A stretch of DNA of 8,507 nt from Bacteroidota bacterium. Its GTDB lineage: Bacteria > Bacteroidota > Bacteroidia > Bacteroidales > Prolixibacteraceae. Each line of letters starts with the position of its first letter. Position 1 is the first letter of the stretch. The DNA lies in the NCBI GenBank assembly GCA_030695265.1, contig JAUYTA010000508.1:1-8507 (forward strand), given 5' to 3'. The notes below the pieces were generated by a model. It saw only the letters and a list, made by a program, of their open reading frames with translations, made no database searches and had not been told where the DNA came from. Made by a program: the position numbers and the translations under genes. Below, in pieces: positions 1 to 6,137 of this stretch.

Positions 1-1
1 T

Positions 2-16
2 TCAGACATCCAATAC
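2..16. repeat. Left terminal inverted repeat of the IS
   Basis: TCAGACATCCAATAC is the exact reverse complement of 2280-2294. It lies about 10 bp outside the transposase stop codon. The repeat could extend further left, but base 1 already mismatches base 2295, so the end is probably close to position 2. Confidence 0.85.
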
Positions 17-25
17 TATCGCAGA

Positions 26-1657
26 TTAAAGCGCGACTGTTTCGTAAACGAGCTTTAAATTTGTGAGTGGGAAATGGGTTTCTGTTTGATTTAACAAGGC
101 ACATAAATCTATCACTGCCTGATTTGCCCTGGGTGTTGAGAGTGAATGTAACTTGATGGTAAGTGTGTGATTTTTATAATCGGGTATCATATCTGCATCG
201 CTGGTAAATATCTCTTTTAAAATAACCCGTCCCTCTTTTTCTGTGCTTTTATAAAACTCTGACATCGTATTGTATAAGGCTGATTCTGCCCTGTAGACAA
301 CCATAATTATTGCATTCTTTAGCTTTTTACTTTCTATCATCAGCTTATTATATCGTTGCTGCGTTGGCATTTCTGCAATGCTGATTCGTGAAGGTTGATC
401 TTTCCTTTTTGACAAAAGGACTTTAATTTCATCCGTATATCCATTTATCTTCTCAATCAGGTTCGCACTTTTTAATATGGTTTGCGCAAGATGGTCACCC
501 CCTGTTGTCTGACCGTTACCTTCCATTTGTTGGAAAATACGGGCTTCAAGCCTGGCCTTTTTCTCCCTGTATTTCTTTATTTGGTAAGTAAGTTGCTTGT
601 ACTGAGGATTTGGAATGGTGCGTTTTTGATCAACCGGTTCTGTTCCATATTCTATCATCCGGTCGAAATCAAAATCTGAGATCATGTATTTAAAGAAGTT
701 TTCCTGTGACCACCTTGAAAACATTTTCACTGCTGTGTCGGGCAGCGACAAGCTTGGATGTGTTGTCAATACCGATGTCTGGTGCCCATTTTCAGAAAGC
801 CTGCGGATTTCCCTGAACCAGTGGCCGTTCAACTGGGTTCCCATTTCGCAGAGTTGCATCGTTACATCAGTGTTATATATTTGTGTTTTAACATCATAGA
901 ACAATGAGCGATCCCATTCATCTTTAACGTTTTTACGATAGGTGATGATGGCCACATGGTGCTGGTCCCATAACTTTTTAAACCATGCAGGCTCATAAGC
1001 TTCGCGGTCAACAATAATGGTGAAGGCTGGTTCGCCGGGTTTGGCTGGCCGGGTTATTCCACTGGTTATCTTTGGTATGATTTCTTCGATGGCCGACTTT
1101 AACTTTTCGTTCAGCTCTCCGGTGACAACCATCAGCGGAAGTCCTTGCTGATCGTTTACCCAGAATTCGGTGGTGCCACTCAAACAAAGCTTTTCGCGCG
1201 AAACAAATCGCTTGGGAAGGTTTGCAAGATCTCCGTGGTAAACCCTGACATGACCATCGATATAAAAAAAGAGCTCCGGCATTTCCCCTGCATACCAGCG
1301 GAACAGCTCTACATGCAGTTCATCAGACTTTGACTGGTCGGTTATTTGCTTTATTTTGGTCCTAAAATACCCCACTTCGGGTATGCGGTCCAGGCCAAGC
1401 AGCTTGCCCAGCTCGCCGGGTGGGTGTTTTTTTAATTGTTCAGGATTTTTTATCCGGCAAAGTGCCATGAAGCACAAGATGAGTATAACATGATGCAAAC
1501 CATAAAACCCCGGGGGCAGAGGATTAAAGACTTTGAAGAACCGCTCTAACCCTTGTGATGTTAATGCCGGTAAGGCAAACAGTACCCCGGCATTAAGCAC
1601 ACTTTCCTGATGCTCGAATAAACTGGGCGCATAGTCTTGTTGCCCTGTTACTGCCAA
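26..1657 (-). CDS. DDE transposase, catalytic part (second ORF of IS)
   Basis: This is the catalytic portion of the transposase of the flanking IS. Candidate acidic residues of an RNase H-fold DDE active site are D134 in YIDGH, D217 in IIVDRE and E319 in RWSQENFFKYM; the last motif is typical of DDE transposases. A basic, probably coiled-coil stretch lies at about 358-376 (KKYREKKARLEAR). The C-terminus (TETHFPLTNLKLVYE) resembles that of large putative transposases found in many bacterial phyla. The only start near the front is TTG at 1657, and the first internal Met is residue 64. The frame is open upstream back to a TAA at about 1774, so the natural product is probably a fusion with the upstream helix-turn-helix ORF and not an independent protein. 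Assignment of the three active-site residues is by motif, not alignment. Confidence 0.8.
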   Translation of the reverse strand: MAVTGQQDYAPSLFEHQESVLNAGVLFALPALTSQGLERFFKVFNPLPPGFYGLHHVILILCFMALCRIKNPEQLKKHPPGELGKLLGLDRIPEVGYFRTKIKQITDQSKSDELHVELFRWYAGEMPELFFYIDGHVRVYHGDLANLPKRFVSREKLCLSGTTEFWVNDQQGLPLMVVTGELNEKLKSAIEEIIPKITSGITRPAKPGEPAFTIIVDREAYEPAWFKKLWDQHHVAIITYRKNVKDEWDRSLFYDVKTQIYNTDVTMQLCEMGTQLNGHWFREIRRLSENGHQTSVLTTHPSLSLPDTAVKMFSRWSQENFFKYMISDFDFDRMIEYGTEPVDQKRTIPNPQYKQLTYQIKKYREKKARLEARIFQQMEGNGQTTGGDHLAQTILKSANLIEKINGYTDEIKVLLSKRKDQPSRISIAEMPTQQRYNKLMIESKKLKNAIIMVVYRAESALYNTMSEFYKSTEKEGRVILKEIFTSDADMIPDYKNHTLTIKLHSLSTPRANQAVIDLCALLNQTETHFPLTNLKLVYETVAL

Positions 1658-1754
1658 TCCCCGTTCTTCCTGGCGGGTTGCCGCAATACCGATGCCTTCT
1701 GCCGCTTTGGCATCTTCACCGCTTCGCTGGCTACGGGTTTTGGCTGCATTTATT

Positions 1755-2213
1755 TCAGTTTTGGATTTTTTTTAACCGCCCAAGATTGATCGCATACCGG
1801 ATGCTGCCTTCTGATATCCCTTCCTCTTTGGCGATGGAATAGGAACTTTGCCCTTGATCAAGCTTCACCTGTATGCGGTTCAATACAGGGGGCAATAATT
1901 TATGACTCCGGCCATGACGTGACTCCTCCTTAAAAAAAGCCACATCTCCTTCTTCCGAAAGTTTTTTCTTCCAGCGGCGAACACTATCTGTTGATACATG
2001 AAACGTATCAGCAATATCTTGATTGTTGCACAGCCCCTGTAAAATAAGGTTGGAGGTAATGTAGCGGAACTTGGTCAAATCTTCTGATAAATGCGAAAAA
2101 ACAGGCACCCCGCTATGAAGATAATAGACCGTGCCATCGTACTCCCGAACCCCGAGTGTCAGAGTGATCATTCGGGTATCGCCTGGAAATATTGGTAGTA
2201 ATAGTTGTCCCAT
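1755..2213 (-). CDS. Helix-turn-helix DNA-binding ORF of the IS (transposase N-terminal part)
   Basis: A 152-residue protein starting at ATG 2213. Two helix-turn-helix-like units can be read: residues about 55-85 (NNQDIADTFHVSTDSVRRWKKK) and about 112-146 (SYSIAKEEGISEGSIRYAI), separated by a basic linker (RHGRSHK). Such paired HTH units at the front of transposases bind the terminal inverted repeats. The ORF ends a few codons after an A8 run that it shares with the following frame. Losing one A there would join residues 1-149 to 36 linker residues and the 543-residue catalytic part (728 in all). It could be a separate regulator or OrfA-type protein, but the truncated half of one transposase is the simpler reading. 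Confidence 0.75.
   Translation of the reverse strand: MGQLLLPIFPGDTRMITLTLGVREYDGTVYYLHSGVPVFSHLSEDLTKFRYITSNLILQGLCNNQDIADTFHVSTDSVRRWKKKLSEEGDVAFFKEESRHGRSHKLLPPVLNRIQVKLDQGQSSYSIAKEEGISEGSIRYAINLGRLKKIQN
1766..1773 (-). other. A8 homopolymer at the transposase frame junction
   Basis: On the minus strand the zero frame reads TTA AAA AAA ATC and ends at TGA five codons after the run. The catalytic ORF is in the +1 frame, open from just after TAA at about 1774. Skipping one A joins the two frames exactly. A -1 shift leads to AAT CCA AAA CTG AAA TAA and terminates. The fusion therefore needs +1 frameshifting, transcriptional slippage to seven A, or reversal of a one-base expansion. Homopolymer sequencing error is also possible. 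Confidence 0.6.
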
Positions 2214-2270
2214 GACCGCTAAGGTAAGGATTATTACTTTACGGCAATTGTCCTGTTAGGCGTTGATAAT

Positions 2271-2278
2271 CAAACATA
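2271..2278 (-). promoter_or_regulatory. Possible -7 element driving the IS ORFs
   Basis: Minus-strand TATGTTTG matches the Bacteroidota -7 consensus TAnnTTTG and lies directly inside the right terminal repeat, 57 bp upstream of the HTH ORF start. No TTG is visible at the expected -33 distance, which would fall at or just outside the IS boundary. Strength may therefore depend on flanking DNA. Confidence 0.35.
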
Positions 2279-2279
2279 G

Positions 2280-2294
2280 GTATTGGATGTCTGA
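2280..2294. repeat. Right terminal inverted repeat of the IS
   Basis: GTATTGGATGTCTGA pairs perfectly with 2-16. The next outer base (2295) and next inner base (2279) both mismatch, which fixes the arm at 15 bp. It lies upstream of the helix-turn-helix ORF, so this is the promoter-proximal end of the element. Confidence 0.85.
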
Positions 2295-2376
2295 GGTTCA
2301 GAATTAATCGCCATTTCGCTTTGGCTCTAGCACTCTGGCAACTCCGGATATGTAAACCTAAGTTGGCATTAGCTGC

Positions 2377-2419
2377 TGCAGATTTGCAATCTGCAACTTT
2401 TAACGATGGATTTGCAATC
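2377..2419. repeat. Two REP-like palindromic units
   Basis: The first unit is a perfect hairpin: TGCAGATT (2377-2384), loop TGC, AATCTGCA (2388-2395). Its core GATTTGCAATC (2381-2391) recurs at 2409-2419, 28 bp on. The stretch 2295-2479 has no credible gene. The small reading frame across it (2239-2433, minus) runs over the IS boundary and looks like translated repeat. The units resemble short intergenic palindromes dispersed in Bacteroidota genomes, but copy number cannot be judged here. Confidence 0.5.
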
Positions 2420-2479
2420 TCCTGCCACATCAATGATTAACGCGTTTAATTTACCACTTTGCAGAATTGGCAAGGTTTT

Positions 2480-3685
2480 TTAGCTCAAATCAAACTGGTG
2501 TGCGGGAACCACATAGATTTTATACCCATCGATGAGAATCTTATCTGTTTGATCAATAGTTAAAATTATGCCTTCGCTGAGATTGAAAAATTTGAGTGCG
2601 GCTAAAAGACCATTAATTTCTCTCTCCTGATTATCACCGTTCATTTCATAACAAACCTGAATTGCAAAATAATCATCTTCAGGCTTATAAATGAAATCAC
2701 ACTCAGAATTACCATCCGAAAAGTACCATATAATTTTGGTTTTCCTCCTGATGCTCCAATAAACAGCATTCTCAAATTTCCTGCCCATATCTTTCGATGC
2801 AGAGATGGATGCTACATTTACCAATCCATTGTCAACCACATAAATCTTTTTTTCTGATAACATTTGTCCTTTAACCGAATATGAAAATCGGGGAACCAGA
2901 TTTAGCAGATAGCTCGATTCAAAGTATGACAAATATTCCAATACCGTTGAGGGGGATTTAACACCAATGATGCTTGTTAGTTTGCTGGGGCTTACAAGTT
3001 TTGCAGTGTTTGACATTACATAAATACAAAGGTTTTTCAATCCGGAGATATCACGTATTGCATGTCGGGTCGCAATATCACGAAAAATAATATCCTCAAT
3101 CAGGAAACTAAGTAACTCTTTGTTGTTGGTTTTCTGAAATTCAGGGAAACCCCCATTATCCAGAAATGAAACAAGACTTTCCTTGTTATACAGCAGGGCA
3201 TGAAAAGAGCAGAACTCCTTATAGTTGAATGGAAACAGCTCTTTGGAAATGTGTCTTCCTGTTAAATTAGTTCCTAATTCGACACTCAACATCCGTGCGT
3301 TTGATCCGGTAATTATAACTCTGACCAACTGATCCAATTTTTGCCTGACATATAACTCCCACCCCTTAACAATTTGGATTTCATCGAAAAAAAGAATTTT
3401 CTTGCCGCTCTCCCTAATTATTTCATCGAGCAAAACAAAATCGGATGCCAAAAATTCGTAAAGCCTTATATCGGCAAAATTAAAATAGAAAACGTCATCA
3501 ATTTCATTCCTGATAAATTGATGAAGCAAAACACTTTTTCCACAACGCCTTATTCCTGAAACAACCAATGCATGTGAGTTTGTCACTGGTAATGAATCCA
3601 ACAACTCCCTTGATGTACCTAATTCAAATGAGTAAAGTATATCTATTTGCTCATTTACAACTGCTTGTAATTCCGAATATTTCAT
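2480..3685 (-). CDS. AAA-family ATPase with DUF4143 C-terminal domain
   Basis: A 401-residue protein starting at ATG 3685. The N-terminal P-loop ATPase has Walker A GIRRCGKS (44-51), Walker B ILFFDEIQ (97-104) and a sensor-like TGSNA (126-130). A GGFPE motif (178-182) leads into the DUF4143 half, which has a winged-helix-like middle region (about 225-265) and a nuclease-like C-terminal fold (ECDF at 328-331, AIQVCY at 341-346). Length is normal for the family. These proteins are common in bacteria and archaea, usually in several copies, and their cellular role is not established; links to mobile DNA or toxin-like functions have been suggested. Here IQVCY has Cys where many relatives have the Lys of an ExK-like motif, so nuclease activity should not be assumed. 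The paralogue at 3927-5174 lies upstream; the 241-bp gap suggests separate transcription. Confidence 0.9.
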   Translation of the reverse strand: MKYSELQAVVNEQIDILYSFELGTSRELLDSLPVTNSHALVVSGIRRCGKSVLLHQFIRNEIDDVFYFNFADIRLYEFLASDFVLLDEIIRESGKKILFFDEIQIVKGWELYVRQKLDQLVRVIITGSNARMLSVELGTNLTGRHISKELFPFNYKEFCSFHALLYNKESLVSFLDNGGFPEFQKTNNKELLSFLIEDIIFRDIATRHAIRDISGLKNLCIYVMSNTAKLVSPSKLTSIIGVKSPSTVLEYLSYFESSYLLNLVPRFSYSVKGQMLSEKKIYVVDNGLVNVASISASKDMGRKFENAVYWSIRRKTKIIWYFSDGNSECDFIYKPEDDYFAIQVCYEMNGDNQEREINGLLAALKFFNLSEGIILTIDQTDKILIDGYKIYVVPAHQFDLS

Positions 3686-3722
3686 ACGTAAATAATTTGT
3701 TTTTTAATGGTAGTATAGCTTG

Positions 3723-3739
3723 TCCCGGATTTTCCGGGA
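3723..3739. repeat. Perfect 7-bp hairpin between the ATPase genes
   Basis: TCCCGGA, loop TTT, TCCGGGA. It is GC-rich against an AT-rich background, 38 bp upstream of the 2480-3685 gene start and 188 bp past the stop of the upstream ATPase. No T-run follows on either strand, so it is not a canonical intrinsic terminator. It could be a leader structure or an isolated palindromic repeat. Confidence 0.55.
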
Positions 3740-3744
3740 GAACT

Positions 3745-3798
3745 CACATGTTGCTGATAATTATTATCATCCTCTTGGGTGTTCGCAAGCAACATGTT
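3745..3798. repeat. 10-bp inverted repeat with inner palindrome
   Basis: ACATGTTGCT (3746-3755) is the reverse complement of AGCAACATGT (3788-3797). The 32-nt loop holds a smaller palindrome, GATAA-TTA-TTATC (3756-3768). Together with the 3723-3739 hairpin it would fold in the leader of the downstream ATPase mRNA, if transcription starts near the promoter-like site at 3827-3834. No function is recognisable. Confidence 0.5.
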
Positions 3799-3815
3799 CG
3801 TTTCATACACAACAT

Positions 3816-3850
3816 TTAATCCATTACAAATATAACAATTAATCCATTAC
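3816..3850 (-). promoter_or_regulatory. Promoter-like -7 site flanked by direct repeats
   Basis: Minus-strand TATATTTG (3834-3827) is a perfect match to TAnnTTTG and is the same octamer found upstream of the paralogous ATPase. A clear TTG at -33 is missing. The site lies between two copies of TTAATCCATTAC (3816-3827 and 3839-3850, 23-bp spacing), the arrangement expected of a regulator binding on both sides of a -7 element. Use of this site would give a leader of roughly 135 nt containing two hairpins. Confidence 0.4.
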
Positions 3851-3926
3851 TAACAGAATACAATACTTGTTGGAGAACAAATTCAGGATAATAGGTGTTC
3901 AAAAATGACATTGTTAATCAATTTTA

Positions 3927-5174
3927 TCAACACAGCCATTTCCACGCCGGGATCACTTCAATACGTATTCCCTGTTCCGAAATAGTATCTTCTTCATCTT
4001 TGGTAATGATGATCCATCTTATTACTTCGATTCGTTTCGACATTTTTAGCAAGGCATTTATTTCACGTTTGCGGGTTTCAGGATCCTGCAAGCTATAACA
4101 TACCTGCACTGCCAATTGTACATCCGGAATGTAGAAATCCACCTCAATGCCATGGTGATAGAAATAAACATCATCGCCATACCACCGCCGAAGTTGGATG
4201 GCAACCTGATTTTCCAGCAATGAAGTTGAAGGATCTACCAGAAAAAGATTGAGAATGCCATTGTCGATAAAATAGTATTTTTTGTTTGCCTCCTTTTCGG
4301 CCAGTTTTGCACAAATATTTTCAACCGGAAATATCAACCACGACTCTTTTAAGTAGCCTAAATAATCAATCACCGTGTCGGTACTGATTTTTTTTCCTGA
4401 AGAAGATACAACATTTGCCAATCTGTTAAATGAAGTAGGTTGTTTTACGCTTTCGGCTAATTTTCGAATAAGCACACGGAGTGCAAAATCGTTGCGTATC
4501 TGGTAACGGGTAATCAAATCACCAAAAAATATCCTTTGATAAAGACTGCTTAGCCATGCGCGTTTGTCGGTAATCTGAGTCACTTCCGGCAAGCCGCCAA
4601 AATGGAAATAATTTTCAAAAGCTTTTACTATTTCAGTACGATTGCGATAAACAAAATTCTTGTCAGTAAGGTCAATACCCAATGAAGTCAGATATTCCGG
4701 GAATGAATAGGGATAAACATTTTGAATGATGTATCTTCCGCCCAAAGTAGTGGCTATCTCACTGCTAAGCATTTTCGCATTGCTTCCGGTCACATAAACC
4801 CGATAACCCTGATCGGCAAGACGGCGGACGAATTTTTCCCAACGATCAACGGTTTGTATTTCATCGAGGAAAAATATCGGTTTGCAGTCGAACATCTCTT
4901 CATAGCAAATTTTAATCCGGTCTAAATCTTCTGTATCCAACGAAGCTATACGGTCATCTTCAAAGTTAAAATAGAGAATCTCTTCTTTCGAATGTCCTGC
5001 ATCCAACAGATGCCGAATCTGTTGGAACATCAGGTATGATTTTCCAACACGCCTCAAACCTACAAACACATAATTGAGGTTGTCCTCCATTTTATAGGAA
5101 CGTTCCTGAAATGAAACCTCAACTGCTTTTTGTTGATATTCAGTGATTAAAAGTTTTGCAGTTTCCTTATTCAT
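3927..5174 (-). CDS. AAA-family ATPase with DUF4143 C-terminal domain
   Basis: A 415-residue protein starting at ATG 5174, with the same architecture as the neighbour at 2480-3685. Walker A is GLRRVGKS (39-46), Walker B IFFLDEIQ (100-107), a sensor-like TGSNA at 129-133, GGLPE at 193-197, then the DUF4143 region with EVDF (344-347) and AVQVCY (355-360). Only short motifs are shared with the neighbour, so this is not a recent duplication. As in the neighbour, Cys replaces the usual Lys of the nuclease-like motif. A well-formed promoter lies directly upstream, with a predicted leader under 20 nt. Function is unknown for the family; ATP binding is well supported, DNA cleavage is not. Confidence 0.9.
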   Translation of the reverse strand: MNKETAKLLITEYQQKAVEVSFQERSYKMEDNLNYVFVGLRRVGKSYLMFQQIRHLLDAGHSKEEILYFNFEDDRIASLDTEDLDRIKICYEEMFDCKPIFFLDEIQTVDRWEKFVRRLADQGYRVYVTGSNAKMLSSEIATTLGGRYIIQNVYPYSFPEYLTSLGIDLTDKNFVYRNRTEIVKAFENYFHFGGLPEVTQITDKRAWLSSLYQRIFFGDLITRYQIRNDFALRVLIRKLAESVKQPTSFNRLANVVSSSGKKISTDTVIDYLGYLKESWLIFPVENICAKLAEKEANKKYYFIDNGILNLFLVDPSTSLLENQVAIQLRRWYGDDVYFYHHGIEVDFYIPDVQLAVQVCYSLQDPETRKREINALLKMSKRIEVIRWIIITKDEEDTISEQGIRIEVIPAWKWLC

Positions 5175-5197
5175 CTATATCTATCGATTGTATTCGA

Positions 5198-5228
5198 CAA
5201 ATATAGATATGATTTATCGAATATACAA
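5198..5228 (-). promoter_or_regulatory. Bacteroidota-type promoter of the 3927-5174 ATPase
   Basis: On the minus strand TTG (5228-5226), a 20-bp spacer and TATATTTG (5205-5198) match the phylum consensus in sequence and spacing. The predicted start of transcription is near 5191. The -7 element is flanked by the inverted repeat TATTCGA (5191-5197) / TCGAATA (5217-5223), and a second pair, ATATCTAT (5177-5184) / ATAGATAT (5203-5210), overlaps it. These could be operator half-sites, although such AT-rich matches also arise by chance. Confidence 0.65.
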
Positions 5229-5281
5229 GATGAAATCGTTGTTTTATAATAATCCAGAATCTATTTTGGAATGTCAAATTT

Positions 5282-6034
5282 TTACCATCCTCCATACAAC
5301 CCATTCTGCAAAGCTTTCTGGTAATTTTCAAGGTTAAACTCGTACAGGAAAGGAGCTTTGTGCGCTCCACCTGTTTTCCGTTCTTCCAACCTGTTGAGAA
5401 TGTTGTACGATAACATTTTACGCTGGAAGTTCCGTCTGTCCAGATCTTTACCAAGGATGGTTTCGTACAATTTCTGAAATTCGGGCATCGTGAATTTATC
5501 GGGAAGCAGGTTGTAGCCAATCGGCTGATAATTCAGCTGCATCCGCAGGTTTTCAAGCGCTTTGTTCAGAATTTGAAGGTGGTCAAGAATCAATGTATTT
5601 ATTTCGTTGAGGGATTTCCAGGTGCACAAATCAGAAAAACTATCGGGTTGAGGTTCCGCTTTTGAGAAGTCAACCAAAGCATAATAGCCAACAGAGATAA
5701 AACGTTGGTTAAACCATGCCTGGTCAGGATTTTCTCCTGAATCAATTAAATCCTGAACCGCAGGATTTGTATTCGATCGCTGCGGATCGCTGAAAACCTT
5801 GAATTGCTTCAGGAATATATTGTCCAGTCCGGTTCGTTGTTTCAGTACACGGGTTGCTGCAGCTTCGAGTGATTCATCTTCTTTCACAAACCCGCCCGGC
5901 AACGCCCATTCTTTCGTGAATTTCATTCTCAGCAACAATACCTTCAACTGGTTATCATGAAAGCCAAAGACCACACAATCCAACGAAATGTGTTTTAGAT
6001 ACTTTTCCCTCTGAAATTTTGATTCCTGATTCAC
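5282..6034 (-). CDS. NUDIX-fold transcriptional regulator (NrtR/AraR-like), catalytic box degenerate
   Basis: A 250-residue protein. Residues about 13-150 form a NUDIX domain and about 165-235 a winged helix (FTMPEFQKLYE, then DRRNFQRKML, then GGAHKAPFLYEF), the architecture of NrtR-type regulators. In Bacteroidota, members such as AraR sense sugars instead of ADP-ribose. The NUDIX box keeps G48, E54 and R62, but the metal-binding REUxEE reads RVLKQR (62-67), so the catalytic glutamates are gone. Hydrolysis is unlikely and a sensor role is favoured. The start is GTG at 6034: an in-frame TAG lies three codons upstream and the next Met is residue 37. A promoter-like site ends 19 bp before this start. 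It is divergent from the oxidoreductase gene at 6138 and probably controls it, and possibly itself. Confidence 0.85.
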   Translation of the reverse strand: MNQESKFQREKYLKHISLDCVVFGFHDNQLKVLLLRMKFTKEWALPGGFVKEDESLEAAATRVLKQRTGLDNIFLKQFKVFSDPQRSNTNPAVQDLIDSGENPDQAWFNQRFISVGYYALVDFSKAEPQPDSFSDLCTWKSLNEINTLILDHLQILNKALENLRMQLNYQPIGYNLLPDKFTMPEFQKLYETILGKDLDRRNFQRKMLSYNILNRLEERKTGGAHKAPFLYEFNLENYQKALQNGLYGGW

Positions 6035-6053
6035 CTGCTTCTATGTTTTGCAA

Positions 6054-6083
6054 CAAAAGTAAACGATTTATTTTTGATTCCCA
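6054..6083 (-). promoter_or_regulatory. Promoter-like site for the NUDIX regulator
   Basis: Minus-strand TACTTTTG (6061-6054) fits TAnnTTTG; TGG (6083-6081) sits 19 bp upstream as a weak -33. Transcription would start near 6047, giving a very short leader before the GTG at 6034 and supporting that start. Its -33 part overlaps that of the divergent promoter at 6073-6102. Confidence 0.5.
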
Positions 6084-6102
6084 TTAGAAAAAACTATCAT
6101 TG
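6073..6102 (+). promoter_or_regulatory. Promoter-like site for the oxidoreductase operon
   Basis: TTTG (6073-6076), an 18-bp spacer, then TATCATTG (6095-6102), one mismatch from TAnnTTTG. Transcription from here would begin near 6109, giving a leader of about 30 nt before ATG 6138. This argues against the longer reading frame from GTG 6102, which would begin inside the -7 element. Confidence 0.5.
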
Positions 6103-6117
6103 TGTCAATTAAACACA
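6101..6117. promoter_or_regulatory. Candidate operator, TGTGT-N7-ACACA
   Basis: A 17-bp interrupted palindrome with 5-bp perfect arms and partial symmetry extending to about 6096-6122. It overlaps the end of the predicted -7 element and the start of transcription of the oxidoreductase operon, where a repressor would block initiation. The adjacent NUDIX regulator is the obvious candidate to bind it. No experimentally known motif is being matched here. Confidence 0.4.
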
Positions 6118-6137
6118 TTAATCTAAATTCTTCACAA

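Larger units (their letters stand above)
2..2294 (-). mobile_element. Insertion sequence, ~2.3 kb, two-ORF DDE element
   Basis: A 15-bp perfect inverted repeat is seen at both ends: 2-16 (TCAGACATCCAATAC) and 2280-2294 (its reverse complement). Between them, on the minus strand, lie a helix-turn-helix ORF and a DDE transposase ORF that fill nearly all the space; the transposase stop is only about 10 bp inside the left repeat. This compact arrangement is that of an insertion sequence. The flanking base on the left is essentially outside the window, so a target-site duplication cannot be checked. I recognise the transposase type but cannot assign it to a named IS family. The element lies 185 bp beyond the 3' end of the neighbouring ATPase gene and does not visibly interrupt a gene. 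Confidence 0.85.

Noticed and set aside
2239..2433. 64-residue reading frame on the minus strand
   Set aside because: It crosses the IS end and the REP-like palindromes, has no domain, and its sequence looks like translated repeat DNA.
3723..3739. Intrinsic terminator of the upstream ATPase gene
   Set aside because: It is 188 bp past the stop and lacks a T-run on the transcribed strand.
2480..5174. Defence or toxin-antitoxin system built on the two ATPases
   Set aside because: No partner gene, nuclease, methylase or antitoxin lies beside them, and DUF4143 ATPases alone are not enough to call one.
6102..6137. Longer oxidoreductase start at GTG 6102
   Set aside because: It would begin inside the predicted -7 element and add 12 residues in front of a normal Tat signal; ATG 6138 fits better.
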